The position numbers were made by a program, and so were the translations under genes. This document shows, one piece after another, positions 1-9,785 of a stretch of 21,848 nucleotides of DNA. Location: assembly GCA_001579985.1 (NCBI GenBank), contig LRSR01001624.1, positions 1 through 21,848 on the forward strand, in the 5' to 3' direction. Under the pieces are notes generated by a model, which worked only from the letters and a program-made list of their open reading frames with translations, was not told the origin of the DNA and searched no databases. Source of the stretch: Hypsibius dujardini. Lineage: Eukaryota > Tardigrada > Eutardigrada > Parachela > Hypsibiidae. Numbering within the stretch: position 1 is the stretch's first letter; the number at the start of each line of letters is the position of its first letter.

Positions 1-50
1 AGAGAGAGAGAGAGAGAGGGAAAGAGAGAGAGAGAGAGAGAGAGAAGGAA
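1..50. repeat. (AG)n microsatellite
   Basis: The window opens inside a run of AG dinucleotides with one interruption (GGGAAAG) and ends near position 50. The true length is unknown because the window edge cuts it. Confidence 0.95.
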
Positions 51-1690
51 ATGAGACTACTCTGGACGGCGAATTTCTTTATATCTGTTTGCTGTTACCG
101 ATGCACTGTTGCCTGGTCTCTTCGATTCCATCGAGAAAATCGGCAGAAAACCAGAACTACTATTTTAAATAAAGACTGACTAGTGGTGGTATATAGGGGG
201 CGCTGTCTATGTTACCGTCTCTGTGAATTAATCAATCAATAAAATGTGTCTGCGTCTATTCTATCGATCAAATCGTTCAAAATCAGATAATCAATTAGTA
301 CATGTTTCAGTAATATAGACATTGATAATAATTAAATAAATAACATGTTAAGGTGTTCTAACTATGTTAAACGATGTGCGTTTATTGAACGCAGGTAAGG
401 GTGTACAGAAATAAAAAAATTTTACGCTAAAGTTAATCAACCAATCAGTCGTTGAATCGTATGGTAAATCCGTTAGGGAGATCTGGCAGCTCTCGATTTT
501 GTTCCTGCTGATACCAGACCTCGAGGGCGACTGAAACAGTTTTCTAAAATCTTCACATTAATTCCATTATTTGGAAAAAAATGTGTTTGAAAATCGGGGT
601 GTGATATCTCGTTCCGACCCCTCGTACGACATGAATGCGTAGGAAAGTGCATTGTCAGTGGCATTAATTACTGCACGATTTGTCAGTTTCATCGGCACTC
701 GTCCGCTATTTTTGCTATTTGACGAGGTGCAAATTTTTTGCTTTTGCGCCATTTTGCTTCTATGCCATGTTGTTCTCACGAATTAATTTCTAGCCAATTA
801 GAGCTGTTGATCAGCGAAAAAGGAGGAGCTGACAGTTGATTTCTCAATTAATTGGACGACTTCACTGGGACCGTCCAATTAGTCGAGAAGAGGGCAGGGG
901 CAGTCGCTAAAAGTGTTACCAGGGTGAAGAGTTTGAGTGTTTGAACCATACGCAGCGCCCCCTTCGATTGAAGCTGAAGAATATCAATCATTTTCTGTTT
1001 GGTTCTCTATTTATTGCGTTACTTGTTTCTTGAACAGTTTATTATTTAATTATTTTCAGCTGGTCCCCGCTTGGCTCAGGCTTGGAAGACCTGAGGAGTC
1101 ATATGAGGGTCGCTACTTTCCTTAAGCTCCTTACACTGAATTAACTATTTGCATTTCAAAGTTGCTCGAATTTGGCCAAAAAACCGGATGGCTAGAACTT
1201 GGCCAGACTCTTCGTACTTGAAGAGACTGAAGAGCGACAATTTCGAAGGACAGTGTCCGTTCGTTCCTCTGGCCTTGTAAACGTTCGGCACCAGGGGCGA
1301 GGAAGGAAAAGGAATAATCTCCGACAATGGCGGAAGGATTCCTGCTCAAACCGGCGAAAAGGTTCATTGCATCGAAGGGCGGAAGGAATCATCAAATCAA
1401 GTGGGCAAGATCATCTTGCTGTGCTGTGCGCTAGTCTTGGTACGGTCAATTTCCAAAAGGTTACAAAAATTCTCCGAAGACATCAGGCACCGAATTTGAT
1501 AAATTTGTTTCACCGCCGTTTTCGGTGATTTTTTTCTGGAATTTCGGGAAACTTATCGCTAAGTACTTGCCCTCGTGTAGTGCGCAAATTCTGCATCTCG
1601 TCCACCTAAAAGCGAATGACTCAATTACGAACACTCCCTTAACTACGGCATCAATAATGACCCTTAGTTTTATCTGTTTCAATTATTCGG
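51..1690. other. Stretch with no recognised gene
   Basis: Short open frames occur on both strands (for example 937-1125 and 1199-1528 on plus, and three overlapping frames on minus at 1131-1395). None gives a protein family I recognise, and several frames are open at once over 1190-1400, which suggests base composition rather than coding. The only repeat noted is the 34-bp segment at 185-218, which recurs at 5830-5863. Confidence 0.6.
185..218 (+). repeat. Dispersed repeat copy A (shared with 5830-5863)
   Basis: This 34-bp segment begins GGTGGTATATAG and ends ATGTTACCGT. It matches 5830-5863 at about 29 of 34 positions in the same orientation. Both copies are followed within about 25 bp by an ATCAATCAAT/GATTGATT type motif. 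It is probably a remnant of a dispersed repeat; the family is not identified. Confidence 0.5.
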
Positions 1691-1692
1691 AG

Positions 1693-1915
1693 ATCGACGT
1701 GCGCCATTTATCTATCTATGTATTTACTTATTTCAGTACACACCCGTTTGTAACGAACTATAGGGGAGAGGGAAGGGGGGGGGAATGGCCAACTGAAGTA
1801 CCGAAAGTAAGGGCAGTTTGGCGGAATATTTCTAATATCTAAAACAAACCCACGTACCAGTGGGCTCCCGGAATAAGTAAATATATGCATATTTAAATAA
1901 ATGGCGCACGTCGAT
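1693..1915. repeat. Inverted repeat, outer pair
   Basis: The arm at 1693-1733 (starting ATCGACGTGCGCCATTTA) is matched in inverse by 1872-1915 (ending AAATGGCGCACGTCGAT). The terminal 18 bases are nearly perfect and the rest (TATTTACTTATT) is imperfect. It interlocks with a second inverted pair (1759-1797 against 1958-2000). The arrangement resembles a decayed foldback element and lies just upstream of the amine oxidase remnant. Confidence 0.75.
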
Positions 1916-2000
1916 TTCCGAACAATTGCACGTAGACAGACTTGCGCCATTTATCATTTCAGTTGGTCATTGCCCCCCCTCTCCCCCTCCCCCTCCTATA
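1759..2000. repeat. Inverted repeat, second pair (G-run/C-run arms)
   Basis: The left arm 1759-1797 reads TATAGG, then a G-rich run, then AATGGCCAACTGAA. The right arm 1958-2000 is its imperfect inverse: TTCAGTTGGTCATTG, a C-rich run, then CCTATA. Beside it the motif AATTGCACGTAGA occurs twice directly (about 1924 and 2000). Together with the outer pair this forms a nested palindromic cluster of about 320 bp. Confidence 0.7.
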
Positions 2001-2413
2001 ATTGCACGTAGATAGATGTATGCTAACGAAGACAAAAGATTACAGAGTTATGACTACGACGTGTATATATACGAAAAGCGTTCCCGGATTTGAAATTATT
2101 GGCAGTGCACTTTAAATTGATTCTACAAATCGTTGCCGAAAATGGGGAAGATTTCTCTAGCCTTGAACATCGGTAATTTCGTCCTAATTTCCACATGTGT
2201 CGTAATCACCAGCCTTACTCTGGCCTATTACCTGGAGAACCACAACGAGCCGGCTGCTGCCGGTAATGCAACTCACGATGAAAAGCGAAGTCTTGAATGT
2301 TCCATACTGATCATCGGTAGCGGATTTGCGGGTTCTTTCGCGGCATACAAACTGGCTCCGATTTACAATCAGTCAGTCTGCCTGGTCGAACGGCTCAACC
2401 GCGACGGCGGGCG

Positions 2414-2438
2414 AATCACTAAGCACTAATCACTAAGC
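2414..2438 (+). repeat. Short tandem duplication that creates the stop
   Basis: AATCACTAAGC occurs at 2414 and again at 2428, a 14-bp period. The duplication places TAA (2427-2429) in the amine oxidase frame directly after the GGRI motif. With one copy removed the frame would run on to a GTTAGT donor-like site at 2441, in a phase that fits the acceptor before 2690. Confidence 0.6.
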
Positions 2439-3140
2439 TTGTTAGTAATTAGTTCTCAAATTTGAGAGCTACAACTAATAATCTGTCAGCCACTGAAAAG
2501 TATTTGAAATTTGTGTCGGAGTAGCCACAAATTCTGTTCAAGTTTAGTCGAAATCTTAGGTGGCTACAGTAATTTTAGTCTCATCTTAAAACTTTTGGTT
2601 TTAGTCTTTTGAGAAACTAAACAATCAGAACAAACATATTTGACGCCAAAACTTTTAGTTTAGCTTAGTTTCGCAATTCCTGTTTTAAGGTCGACACGAA
2701 ACGCTACAGCATCCGCGCCGAAAAGGTTTTATGCTCCATTGATCCGCTGGGCTTCACGGACGTCCAGGGCGACGTAGCGGACCGAATCAAGTCCTCGCAG
2801 CAGTTCCGGTTCCGAATCTGGCAATCGTGACGGCCTGGTGGAACGAACGGTGGTGGGAGACATCGGAACTGCATCTGGCACGGGGGGGAGGTGAGTCGGT
2901 TGGTGAGCCATGCAAACTGCTTCAACACCATGGACATCCCGACGTTCCCGTACGGGCGCGATCAGAACGCCACGCGGGCCGTGTACGATGACGGGGCGTG
3001 CGTCAACACCTGGCGCACCCTGATTGGAGAAGGCCAAGACTGCGAGGCGTCGACGAGCAAACTGGCGGATGAAGTCGTTAATAGTTTGCAGCATTTCTAC
3101 GGGCCGAGCGTCGTCGTACCGCGACCGAGAAAACTTTGCG

Positions 3141-3791
3141 GTAAACCACGCCCCTCCTGCGGCATGAGCTATTTCTAGCCACTTAGCAATTCCAGTACAG
3201 TGGGACCTTTTATATAAATGTTAAAATATACTCTTTTCGCCACTTTTCCATCCAAAATTCGATTTGGAATCGATTTGGAATTGATTTCATATAGAATTCG
3301 GGATAGGATAATGTCAAAACAATTTTATGTGATTAAAAAAAAACATTTTCTCATTATACTGGAATTGCTAAGTGGTTAAAAATCTTGTCATACCTAATTT
3401 AGGTCATCTAAAAAAAGTAAAAAAGTAAACTAAAACTTTTACTGACAAACGTTTTAGTTTTATATCTTTTAGTTTCTCAAAAATTTAAACTAACAGTTTT
3501 AGTCGTTAAATTTTGAAATGGAAAAACTTGAATTAGTTAACTAAATTCGAGGACTTCAACTAAGTGCAAACCTCTAATTGTTAAACAAATAAAATATAAA
3601 ATCTCAGTTTAATTATTCAACTAAAATTAATTAGGATTAATATAATTGATTAAGAACCTCACTGGTTAAGTAATTTCAATGTGTGCCATGCCTACAAGTG
3701 TACCCCATCGTTAAGGGTTCCAGGGAGCTGTGCCAAGATATACAGGTGTAATGTACGGAAATGTATACATCAACTCCCGATTGAGTTACAG
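3141..3791 (+). other. Intron of the amine oxidase remnant, TTTTAGT-rich
   Basis: The stretch begins GTAAAC and ends TTACAG, and the flanking coding phases agree (1 + 2 bases make a Gly codon). It is A+T-rich with many TTTTAGTTT / AAACTAAAA words, as is the stretch 2430-2689. The two may hold related repeat sequence. Nothing else is recognised in it. Confidence 0.6.
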
Positions 3792-4123
3792 GTCACGTTC
3801 ATGAGAACGCCTGGCATTTCCAGCATCCCACATCCACCATCACTAACAAGGAGATCTTCGAGTGGTCCCAGCATCCGCTGGTGGAGGACAACTTTGCCCT
3901 CATCGGGGAGGCGTACCATCTGGACTTTGCCGCTTGGTGCGACGGTGCAATGAAGTCCACCATGACCGTTCTCATGAAGTACTACAACATTACATTCCCT
4001 TGTATTGCTGGCGAAGATGGGGCCATAGATCACGGATCGCCTGCAAGCTGTCCTAAGAGCGGTCAAAAAATTCCGCCCAACAAACGATTTGACTCCTTCA
4101 ATATCCACGGCATTTTACCTTAA

Positions 4124-4695
4124 CTCGAGTTGACCAACTACTTGACAGTTGACGGGCTTCTTGCGTGTTCTTCATGCGTCACTGCTCATTACAAATGTAT
4201 TTGTCCGTATTTGAACGTTCGCTTCCTTTGATTTCGATTTTCACTATATAAATGCACGTTTTTAGAGACAGTTTTATTGAACATATTTTGACGCTCTCTC
4301 AGTCTGAATTCAATTTAATTTCGATGAGATTGGTATCCTTCAAGTGTTTTTTGGAGATGAGGGGCGGAGCTATTACTCAATCCTGAAACAGGCCGTAAAC
4401 TGATATGTGCATTTATGGGCCATGCACATATTACGTGATAAAAAAATGGCCTTTTTCAACCAGCCACTTGCACAAATAATCAAAATTATACGGGAGGGCG
4501 GGGCTTATTTTACTGGTGAGTAATCAAGGGTTCAGACCACCCACCACCCACCTAGTGTGAGATCGCACAAGCTGCTGTCATGTTATTATTATTATTATTA
4601 TTGTCCACTGTACGATCAGTATAAGTGAAAACATTCAGTTTCAAACCCTAGGGCAGCCCCCCCTCCCCCAGGTGCGGAATCTCGCAAGATGAGAA
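4124..4695. other. Convergent intergenic stretch
   Basis: This lies between the stop of the amine oxidase remnant (+) and the stop of the MATH-BTB gene (-). It includes a GGGGCGGAGCTAT word at about 4364, a motif also found inside the foldback elements near 6590 and 16270. It also has a TTA microsatellite at 4584-4604. A minus-strand AATAAA (plus TTTATT, about 4272) is a possible polyadenylation signal for MATH-BTB. No gene is seen. Confidence 0.6.
4584..4604 (+). repeat. (TTA)n microsatellite
   Basis: Seven consecutive TTA/ATT trinucleotides lie about 90 bp beyond the MATH-BTB stop codon, in the presumed 3' untranslated region. Confidence 0.85.
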
Positions 4696-7600
4696 TCAGC
4701 AACCTTCACTACAGCTTTTCAACAGCATCAGCTGTTTCTTCAGTTCCGCCATGTTTTCGTGGCTAAAACATCCCGACGTCGCTTCCGCACTGTCCAGCAC
4801 GTCGGGATAGCGTTTCGCGATCAGCTTCAGCGCCGCCTTCCGCAGCTGGGTGTGCGCCCCGTACTCGCTGGCAATCTTGAAGCACCGCAGCTCGCCCTCC
4901 GTCTCGACGTTCCGCAGCAGATAATCCGCGGCCTCCTGCACTGCCGCGGTGGCGTTGAACATATGCCCTAGCTTCAAGACCTGCACCCCGAAGCCGCGAA
5001 TGGCCGTCTCATGCAGCACCCCGGTGTAGCAGTAGACAATGAAGGCCGTCACCGCTTCCTTGTGGAACTGCTTCAGGCTGATCTCTGTCGAGGAGCCCAT
5101 CGAGTCGATCGCCTCGCGGAAAACACTTGAGACTTCTCGCATGAAAGCCTTGTGGGCGGGCACTCGCTCGCCGCCGTGACAGACGAAGAAGAGGTCGTTG
5201 AGGAACAACATGTCCGGAATGAAGTGCGGCATATCCATCGGGAACTGCAGTCGTCGGTTCTCGTACCTGAGAAGAGACAGAAGATAAAACTGGTTGTCAA
5301 TTCGAAAAATGGAAAATTGAGGTCTTAACTTCGTTAATTGAAAATTGAGGTTTTAGTTTCGTTATCCTGGCGAATAAATGACAGTAATTCAAACTTTAGT
5401 TGAAATGCTTTATGGTTCTCGAAACGGTAGCACCTTACAATTTGGCGGTCTAACTCTTTTTGTTCATGTCAATTGGATCCCAAAATGGGATGCAAAAACA
5501 GATGCAGTTCTGTATTGAGCCGCGCTTGGTTAACCAATGGTCAGTTTTAATCAAATGCTTCATCCTTGAGCCACAAAATTATTTGCATCATTTGACATGA
5601 GTAACCGCGCTCTAAAAGTGAGGAAAAAATGCAAGCAGTACTCGTTTTGGGATTGAACCCTCAACCTCCTCTCATGAGGCACACACACCGCTTCCATCAC
5701 TCTCGAAGGTGAAATCTTGCACATCCGTTAATTTTGTAGTGTGTGTTTACATTATGTGCTGCTGCTTCCATCAAGCAACAAAATAAAAACGTGTGGAAAC
5801 AATTTTCTAAAATTAAAAATGTACTCCTTGGTGGTACATAGATGGCGCTGTTAATGTTACCGTATGCCGTGTCAGTTGATTGATTTATTCGGCTACAGTC
5901 GTTACTGGTTCGTTTCTGTCTTTGACAAGGACTAAACAGTTTGTAGTAACACGTGGCCACAATGAGGAAGATACTTTGGTTACCAAAACGACTGACCAGT
6001 GAATAATGAACGACTGACCAGTGAATAATGAACGACTGACCAGTGAATAATGAACGACTGACCAGTGAATAATGAACGCTGTAATAATCCTTTACCAACA
6101 CTCTAAGTATTTTTAAACTCTGCGTAATAAAATTATAAATCAAAAAGTTTTTCTCCAGTTCCAGATTTTTTAAACTTACTCCGGAAAAATTTTATGTTCT
6201 CAAAAAAATTGCTGTCTTAAATAGTAAAAAAAGTGATCAATTACCTCTGACACTTTTCGATAACCGATTTTTTTCCTTGAAAACTGGATCCTCAATTATA
6301 ATTTTAGAAAATCTATATCTGGAGGCAAAGAAACCTTTGATGATCGGGGAATAATTTCGGAAGTTGGAAATAGACTGGAAGATTCCGGTATCCAGCAAAA
6401 GCACTTCCAAAGTGTGTTTTATTAATTTCGTGCTTGGCAATTTCTCACTCAAAATTTAATTTGCAATTTTGTATCAGCAGAATATTTTCTGGGAGGAAGA
6501 GGGAGTGGCTTTGAACATCGAAAGAACAATAAAATCAAGATTACCGATAGTCAGTTCGCTGTGTGCTGGACGCGACTAGTAGTCCATAGCTCCGCCCCTT
6601 TCCTCCCAGAAAATATTTTGCTATTTGATTCCAAATTAAATTTTGAGTCAGAAAGTGTTAAAAAGCACGAAAATTAAACACATTTTGAAAGTTGAGTGCT
6701 TTTGCTGGATACTGGAATCTTCCAGTCTATTTCCAACTTCCCAAACTATTCCCCGACCACTAAGGGTTTTTTTACCGCCAGCTCTATTTTCTAAAATCAT
6801 GACTGATGAACTAGTATTCAGGACAAAATTTTGCTCGTCATCGGAAATGTTTCCTGATATTATTTCCTATGTATTTTCTACACGGGAAATAGACAGGTCA
6901 ATTATGAATGTACTTTTACTTGTGCACTGCTGCAAGAAGTGACCATTAGACACACCCAACTCACAGGAAGTCGAAAGCTTTTTTATATTTATTATTTTTA
7001 AACATCTCTGTTTTTTTTCTAGGCATTTTTTATTTCTACAAAGGTTTTATTTTTTATTTCTAAACATTTGTACTCGACACATTTAATTTATTTGTATTTA
7101 ATTTAATTTGTATTTTATTTTATGTTTTATTTTTAATTTTCTTTTTTCTATTTTTGGTGTTACTTATTTATTTATTTCTGGACATATTTATATATTTATT
7201 TCAATACATTGTTATTTTATTTTTTATTTCTAGACAAATATATATGATGTAGATAGATGGGCGTTGAAGATTAGTGCTTAATTAATTAATAATTAGTTGC
7301 TTCTTGCTTTTCTGCATATCTCTAGTGATTAAAATGCGTCGAGCGGGCCTTTGTGTTGACGCCCCTCCCCCTCACCTCTTCGCTCCACAGACCGACTCGT
7401 GGTCGAAGGCCACCGTCACTGCCAGCCTCAACGACCCATTTACCGCGCACTTATCCGTGAAGAGAGTGGTGAGACTGTTGGGGTACTGCCAGCTGTAGTA
7501 CACCAGATTCGGGTCCGGCTGCCGCGTCACCGCACACGTGTCCTCCAGGTCGACCGCGCCGGCGACCAGGAAGCTCTCATCGTCGCTGTAGAAGCGATGG

Positions 7601-7926
7601 CCCGCGTGCACGGGATAATCCATCGCGTCGAGCGGGCAGTGCGTGCAGGTCATTTGGCCCTCAACGAAGCGCTCCTCGGCCTTGCGTAGTCGCGGGTCCC
7701 CCAGGCAGAGGGTGAGGACCCAGCGGGTCCCCTTGGGTCCCTCAAACTCCGGACTGCGGATCTCCGCGTGGCGCATCGAGAGCAGCGCAAAGTTGTCGAT
7801 GCGCCACTTGAGCGTGGAGGAGATGTCCAGGTGGAGGTTGTTGGTGATGTAAACCTCCCGCAGTTCAACTTCCGCGGCGGGAGGCGTGATGATGGGGACG
7901 GGAGTGACGACCGCGAGGCTCATCAT
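4696..7926 (-). CDS. MATH-BTB (speckle-type POZ-like) protein, two exons
   Basis: This is predicted to be a substrate adaptor of a cullin-3 ubiquitin ligase, as known for the SPOP family. The MATH (TRAF-like) domain binds substrate and the BTB domain binds CUL3. Exon 1 is 7926-7376 (ATG ATG, first one chosen) and exon 2 is 5266-4696. The intron starts at a good donor (AAGAG|GTGAGG), ends TTCTCAG, and is 2109 nt long. Phases match: AG plus G makes one Arg codon, followed by YENRRLQFP. The joined frame is 373 aa, almost exactly the length of human SPOP (374). MATH covers residues about 38-175 (LKWRIDNFALLS at the start). BTB covers about 200-305 (DMLFLNDLFFVCHGGERVPAHKAF, broken here by the intron-free exon 2, then VYCYTGVL). 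A BACK-like helical tail covers 305-372. All coding sequence is intact. SPOP-like genes form large families in some invertebrates, so this need not be the true SPOP orthologue. Confidence 0.88.
5830..5863 (+). repeat. Dispersed repeat copy B (shared with 185-218)
   Basis: This segment (GGTGGTACATAGATGGCGCT, then TTAATGTTACCGT after one further base) matches 185-218 at about 29 of 34 positions. Again a TTGATTGATT motif follows, at about 5876. Confidence 0.5.
5989..6076 (+). repeat. Tandem repeat, 4 perfect copies of 22 bp
   Basis: The unit starts CGACTGACCAGTGAATAATG. Copies begin at 5989, 6011, 6033 and 6055, all identical. The period is not a multiple of three. The perfect identity implies a recent expansion. 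It lies inside the MATH-BTB intron. Confidence 0.95.
6276..6829. mobile_element. Foldback element in the MATH-BTB intron
   Basis: The arm 6276-6503 and the arm 6596-6829 are inverted copies. For example GAAGTTGGAAATAGACTGGA at 6359 is mirrored at 6719-6740, and AGAATATTTTCTGGGAGGAA at 6479 is mirrored at 6602-6619. The loop of about 90 bp contains a GGGGCGGAGCTAT-type word (6586-6598, inverse). There is no transposase. Its outer end (CTTGAAAACTGGATCCTCAA) resembles 15888-15925, so it may belong to a family. Transcribed as part of the intron, the arms could form a long imperfect RNA duplex. Confidence 0.8.
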
Positions 7927-8510
7927 CACCCCGAGGTTACATTAATTATCTCTAAACACTTTGTCACTGATTCAGGGAGATGTCACATGAACCTCGCTAC
8001 ACTGGGAGAGATCCTTTTCCTGGGATGGGAATTCGGTGTAAAACTCCAAGGCAACCGTGTGTAAGTAAAGAAATTGCAGGCACGTAGGCAGATTCCATAC
8101 AGTTCGCTGACGTACTGTCTGTTTTTGTGAGGCTCTGTCCTTGCCAGGACAGGCACCCGGTAGGGCGAAGGTTTTGAGCCTGGTCAGGATTTGGAATGAT
8201 CCCCAGGGTGCTCCCTTAATTCGATTTGACTAGTGAAAGGTGTCTGACGTTTTGTAACAAGCGATAATTTTTCGACAGGAAACGTCGTTTTCTGGAACAA
8301 GGAAGGATCGCTGATTACAGTGGCAGGAACACTTCCAGGAGTTCAGGGTGATAAGGGCTAAAAATGAGTAATAAAGTGACAACACTTTTGAGCATTAAAG
8401 CAGTTGAATTCAGCTTCGCGTGGATGAAGCGTTTGAATATTTTAGTGTTTGCTATATTTCTGACAAGTGCCGTACTGATTTATACCATGTTTATACAAAA
8501 GCCGTTTTTC

Positions 8511-8771
8511 AGGGACACTTAAAACTAAAAAATGGTGAGCCGTACAGAGCAAAAACGGCTAGTGACATGAAGCGTGGAAGGACAATTTAATCAGAAAATT
8601 AACTGTCAGTCCAAACAAACAGTCAGTGCTTATGGTTGATGGCAGAGTCGTTTAATTGCTGCATTTGACCGTGTGTATAACCTAAACCGTTAACCGTTTT
8701 GCGTTAAACCGTCATTTCACTCTTGTCGTTGGTTCAGTACGGCTCACCATTTTTTAGTTTTAACTGTCCCT
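8511..8771. mobile_element. 261-bp MITE with 35-bp terminal inverted repeats
   Basis: The left end 8511-8545 and right end 8737-8771 are inverse copies with 34 of 35 bases identical; the left arm starts AGGGACACTTAAAACTAAAA and ends GTGAGCCGTAC. The interior of about 190 bp is non-coding and partly repeats TTAACCGTTTT-like words. No clear target duplication is visible. The flanks also share CCGTTT/AAACGG in inverse orientation, so the true ends may lie a few bases further out. Confidence 0.85.
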
Positions 8772-8780
8772 CAAAAGAAA

Positions 8781-8887
8781 CGGGGTTTTTAGAGGACGTC
8801 CCTAAAAAAACGGGTTTTTAGAGGACGTCCCTAAAAAAGAGTTTTTTTAGAGGACGCCTCTCGAAAAAACGTGTCCTCAAAAAAACG
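8781..8887 (+). repeat. Tandem repeat of about 30 bp, 3.5 copies
   Basis: Copies start at 8781, 8811 and 8841, with a partial copy from 8871. Each carries GTTTTTAGAGGACGTCCCT and a run of A. The GTCCCT word is also the terminal sequence of the adjacent MITE (ending 8771), so the array may have grown from the MITE end. Confidence 0.8.
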
Positions 8888-9785
8888 ATTACAGACGTCG
8901 TTTTGATTGCCGCGGCCATGCGGAGCAAATCTGTGGGATCAAAGGGGTGCTTCTGTCTAGATTTGTAAGTATTCCAATATGCTTCCCCTGGGAATGATGA
9001 GGGATCAAAGAGATCAAAGGGATCAAAGGGAAACGCAGATAGAGAGTATAACTCTAAACCGGGACGGAAGCAATTGCCGTCCACTGTGGAAAAATTAATA
9101 TAAATATATACCAATCCATGCATGAAGGGGTTATTACCTCGGGAGATTGGGAGTGTGTTATTAAGTCACCGTGCCCCAATCGTCGAGTTATCGTTTTGTG
9201 CGGGATGGCTCGAGGAGTTAATTAAAGTCGGGCAGAATGAGGGTTGGGCACGACGCACACTGTACACCACGTCACACCCGCAGGGTGGCACGATATACCA
9301 CGAAAATGGTGGTAGGTAGATTTCCCCATAGGATCCATCGTTTAACCAAGATCCGGCTTTGAAGCAGTTTTAAGTCCTGCACGATATGTAACTTATATGG
9401 GGCTTTTTTCGCGAATCGCGGAATTATTTGTCCTCCGGCCCTGGGATTTGATCCCCTTTTCCCCTTGGATTATAATTTCAGCTGAGTAGATGAGGCATCG
9501 GTTTAGTGGTCTGCAGAAACCTTTTTAATAAATTCGCGCGGCTTGTATCGCGTTTCATTCCAAGGCTGCTGAGATTTCTCCACCGGAAAAGGTCTTCCAA
9601 AATATTTTCTCATATTATTTGTTCCTCTTTATGCTCTTACAAGTTTGCTGAAATTTAAGTATTTTAAAAGATATTTCTTGATAGTTTTCTTAGTTTTCGT
9701 TACATTTTACGCTTGCGTAAATTTCTCCGCAGGAAATTGTCTTTAGAAATATTTCCTGGCATTTTTAGAACATCCATAAATCACA

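Larger units (their letters stand above)
2142..4123 (+). pseudogene. Flavin-containing amine oxidase remnant
   Basis: This is a broken gene of the FAD-dependent amine oxidase superfamily (oxidative deamination of amines or amino acids). Exon 1 starts at ATG 2142. It has a hydrophobic segment (residues about 10-31, a likely signal anchor), the dinucleotide-binding GSGFAG motif at 59-64, and the ER...GGR motif at 83-91. It then runs into TAA at 2427-2429. A second coding block, 2690-3140, opens after a TTTTAAG acceptor and covers the later core (AEKVLCSID, TAWWNERWW, NCFNTMDIPTFPY, AVYDDGACVNTW). It is read in frame 2, then frame 1 (about 2806-2886), then frame 2, so it carries two compensating frame changes; one may be the G7 run at 2882-2888. 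Exon 3 (3792-4123) joins in phase with donor GT at 3141. It holds ENAWHFQHP and the C-terminal FAD motif ALIGEAYHLDFAAWCDGA, with TAA at 4121. The region between GGR and AEKV, normally well over 100 residues, is missing. Family placement is from motifs; the pseudogene status is inferred and sequencing error could explain the frame changes. Confidence 0.75.
5267..7375 (-). other. Intron of the MATH-BTB gene
   Basis: This is a GT-AG intron of 2109 nt, unusually long compared with the others here. It contains the dispersed repeat copy at 5830-5863, a 4 x 22-bp tandem array (5989-6076), a large foldback element (6276-6829) and a T-rich stretch (6970-7240) with repeated TTTATTTCTA words. Open frames inside it are by-products of these repeats. 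Confidence 0.75.
7927..9785. other. Divergent intergenic region
   Basis: This lies between the starts of the MATH-BTB gene (-) and the GPCR gene (+), so it should contain both promoters, but I see no convincing core promoter element. It holds the MITE at 8511-8771 and the 30-bp tandem repeat at 8781-8887. The open frame 8818-9123 on minus is largely made by that repeat and its flanks. No gene is recognised. Confidence 0.6.

Noticed and set aside
1199-1528. 109-codon plus-strand frame, Arg-rich
   Set aside because: No recognisable domain; three minus frames are open over the same bases; no splice or start context supports it.
5645-5712. tRNA-like segment on the minus strand (GGGTTCAATCCC resembles a B box, with GCCTCATGAG before it)
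   Set aside because: The ends do not form an acceptor stem and the D-arm/A-box is poor. It may be a tRNA-derived SINE trace, but the evidence is too weak to list.
6643-6942. 99-codon plus frame in the MATH-BTB intron
   Set aside because: Made mostly by one arm of the foldback element; the inverse arm gives a similar chance frame on the other strand (6237-6452).
7372-7929. MATH exon as a stand-alone 185-aa gene starting at GTG 7929
   Set aside because: The exon ends in a strong donor whose phase joins the BTB exon exactly, and ATG at 7926 is the natural start.
9430-9530. Possible T-arm-like word (GGATCAAATCC on minus)
   Set aside because: No further cloverleaf pairing; treated as chance or an old SINE trace.
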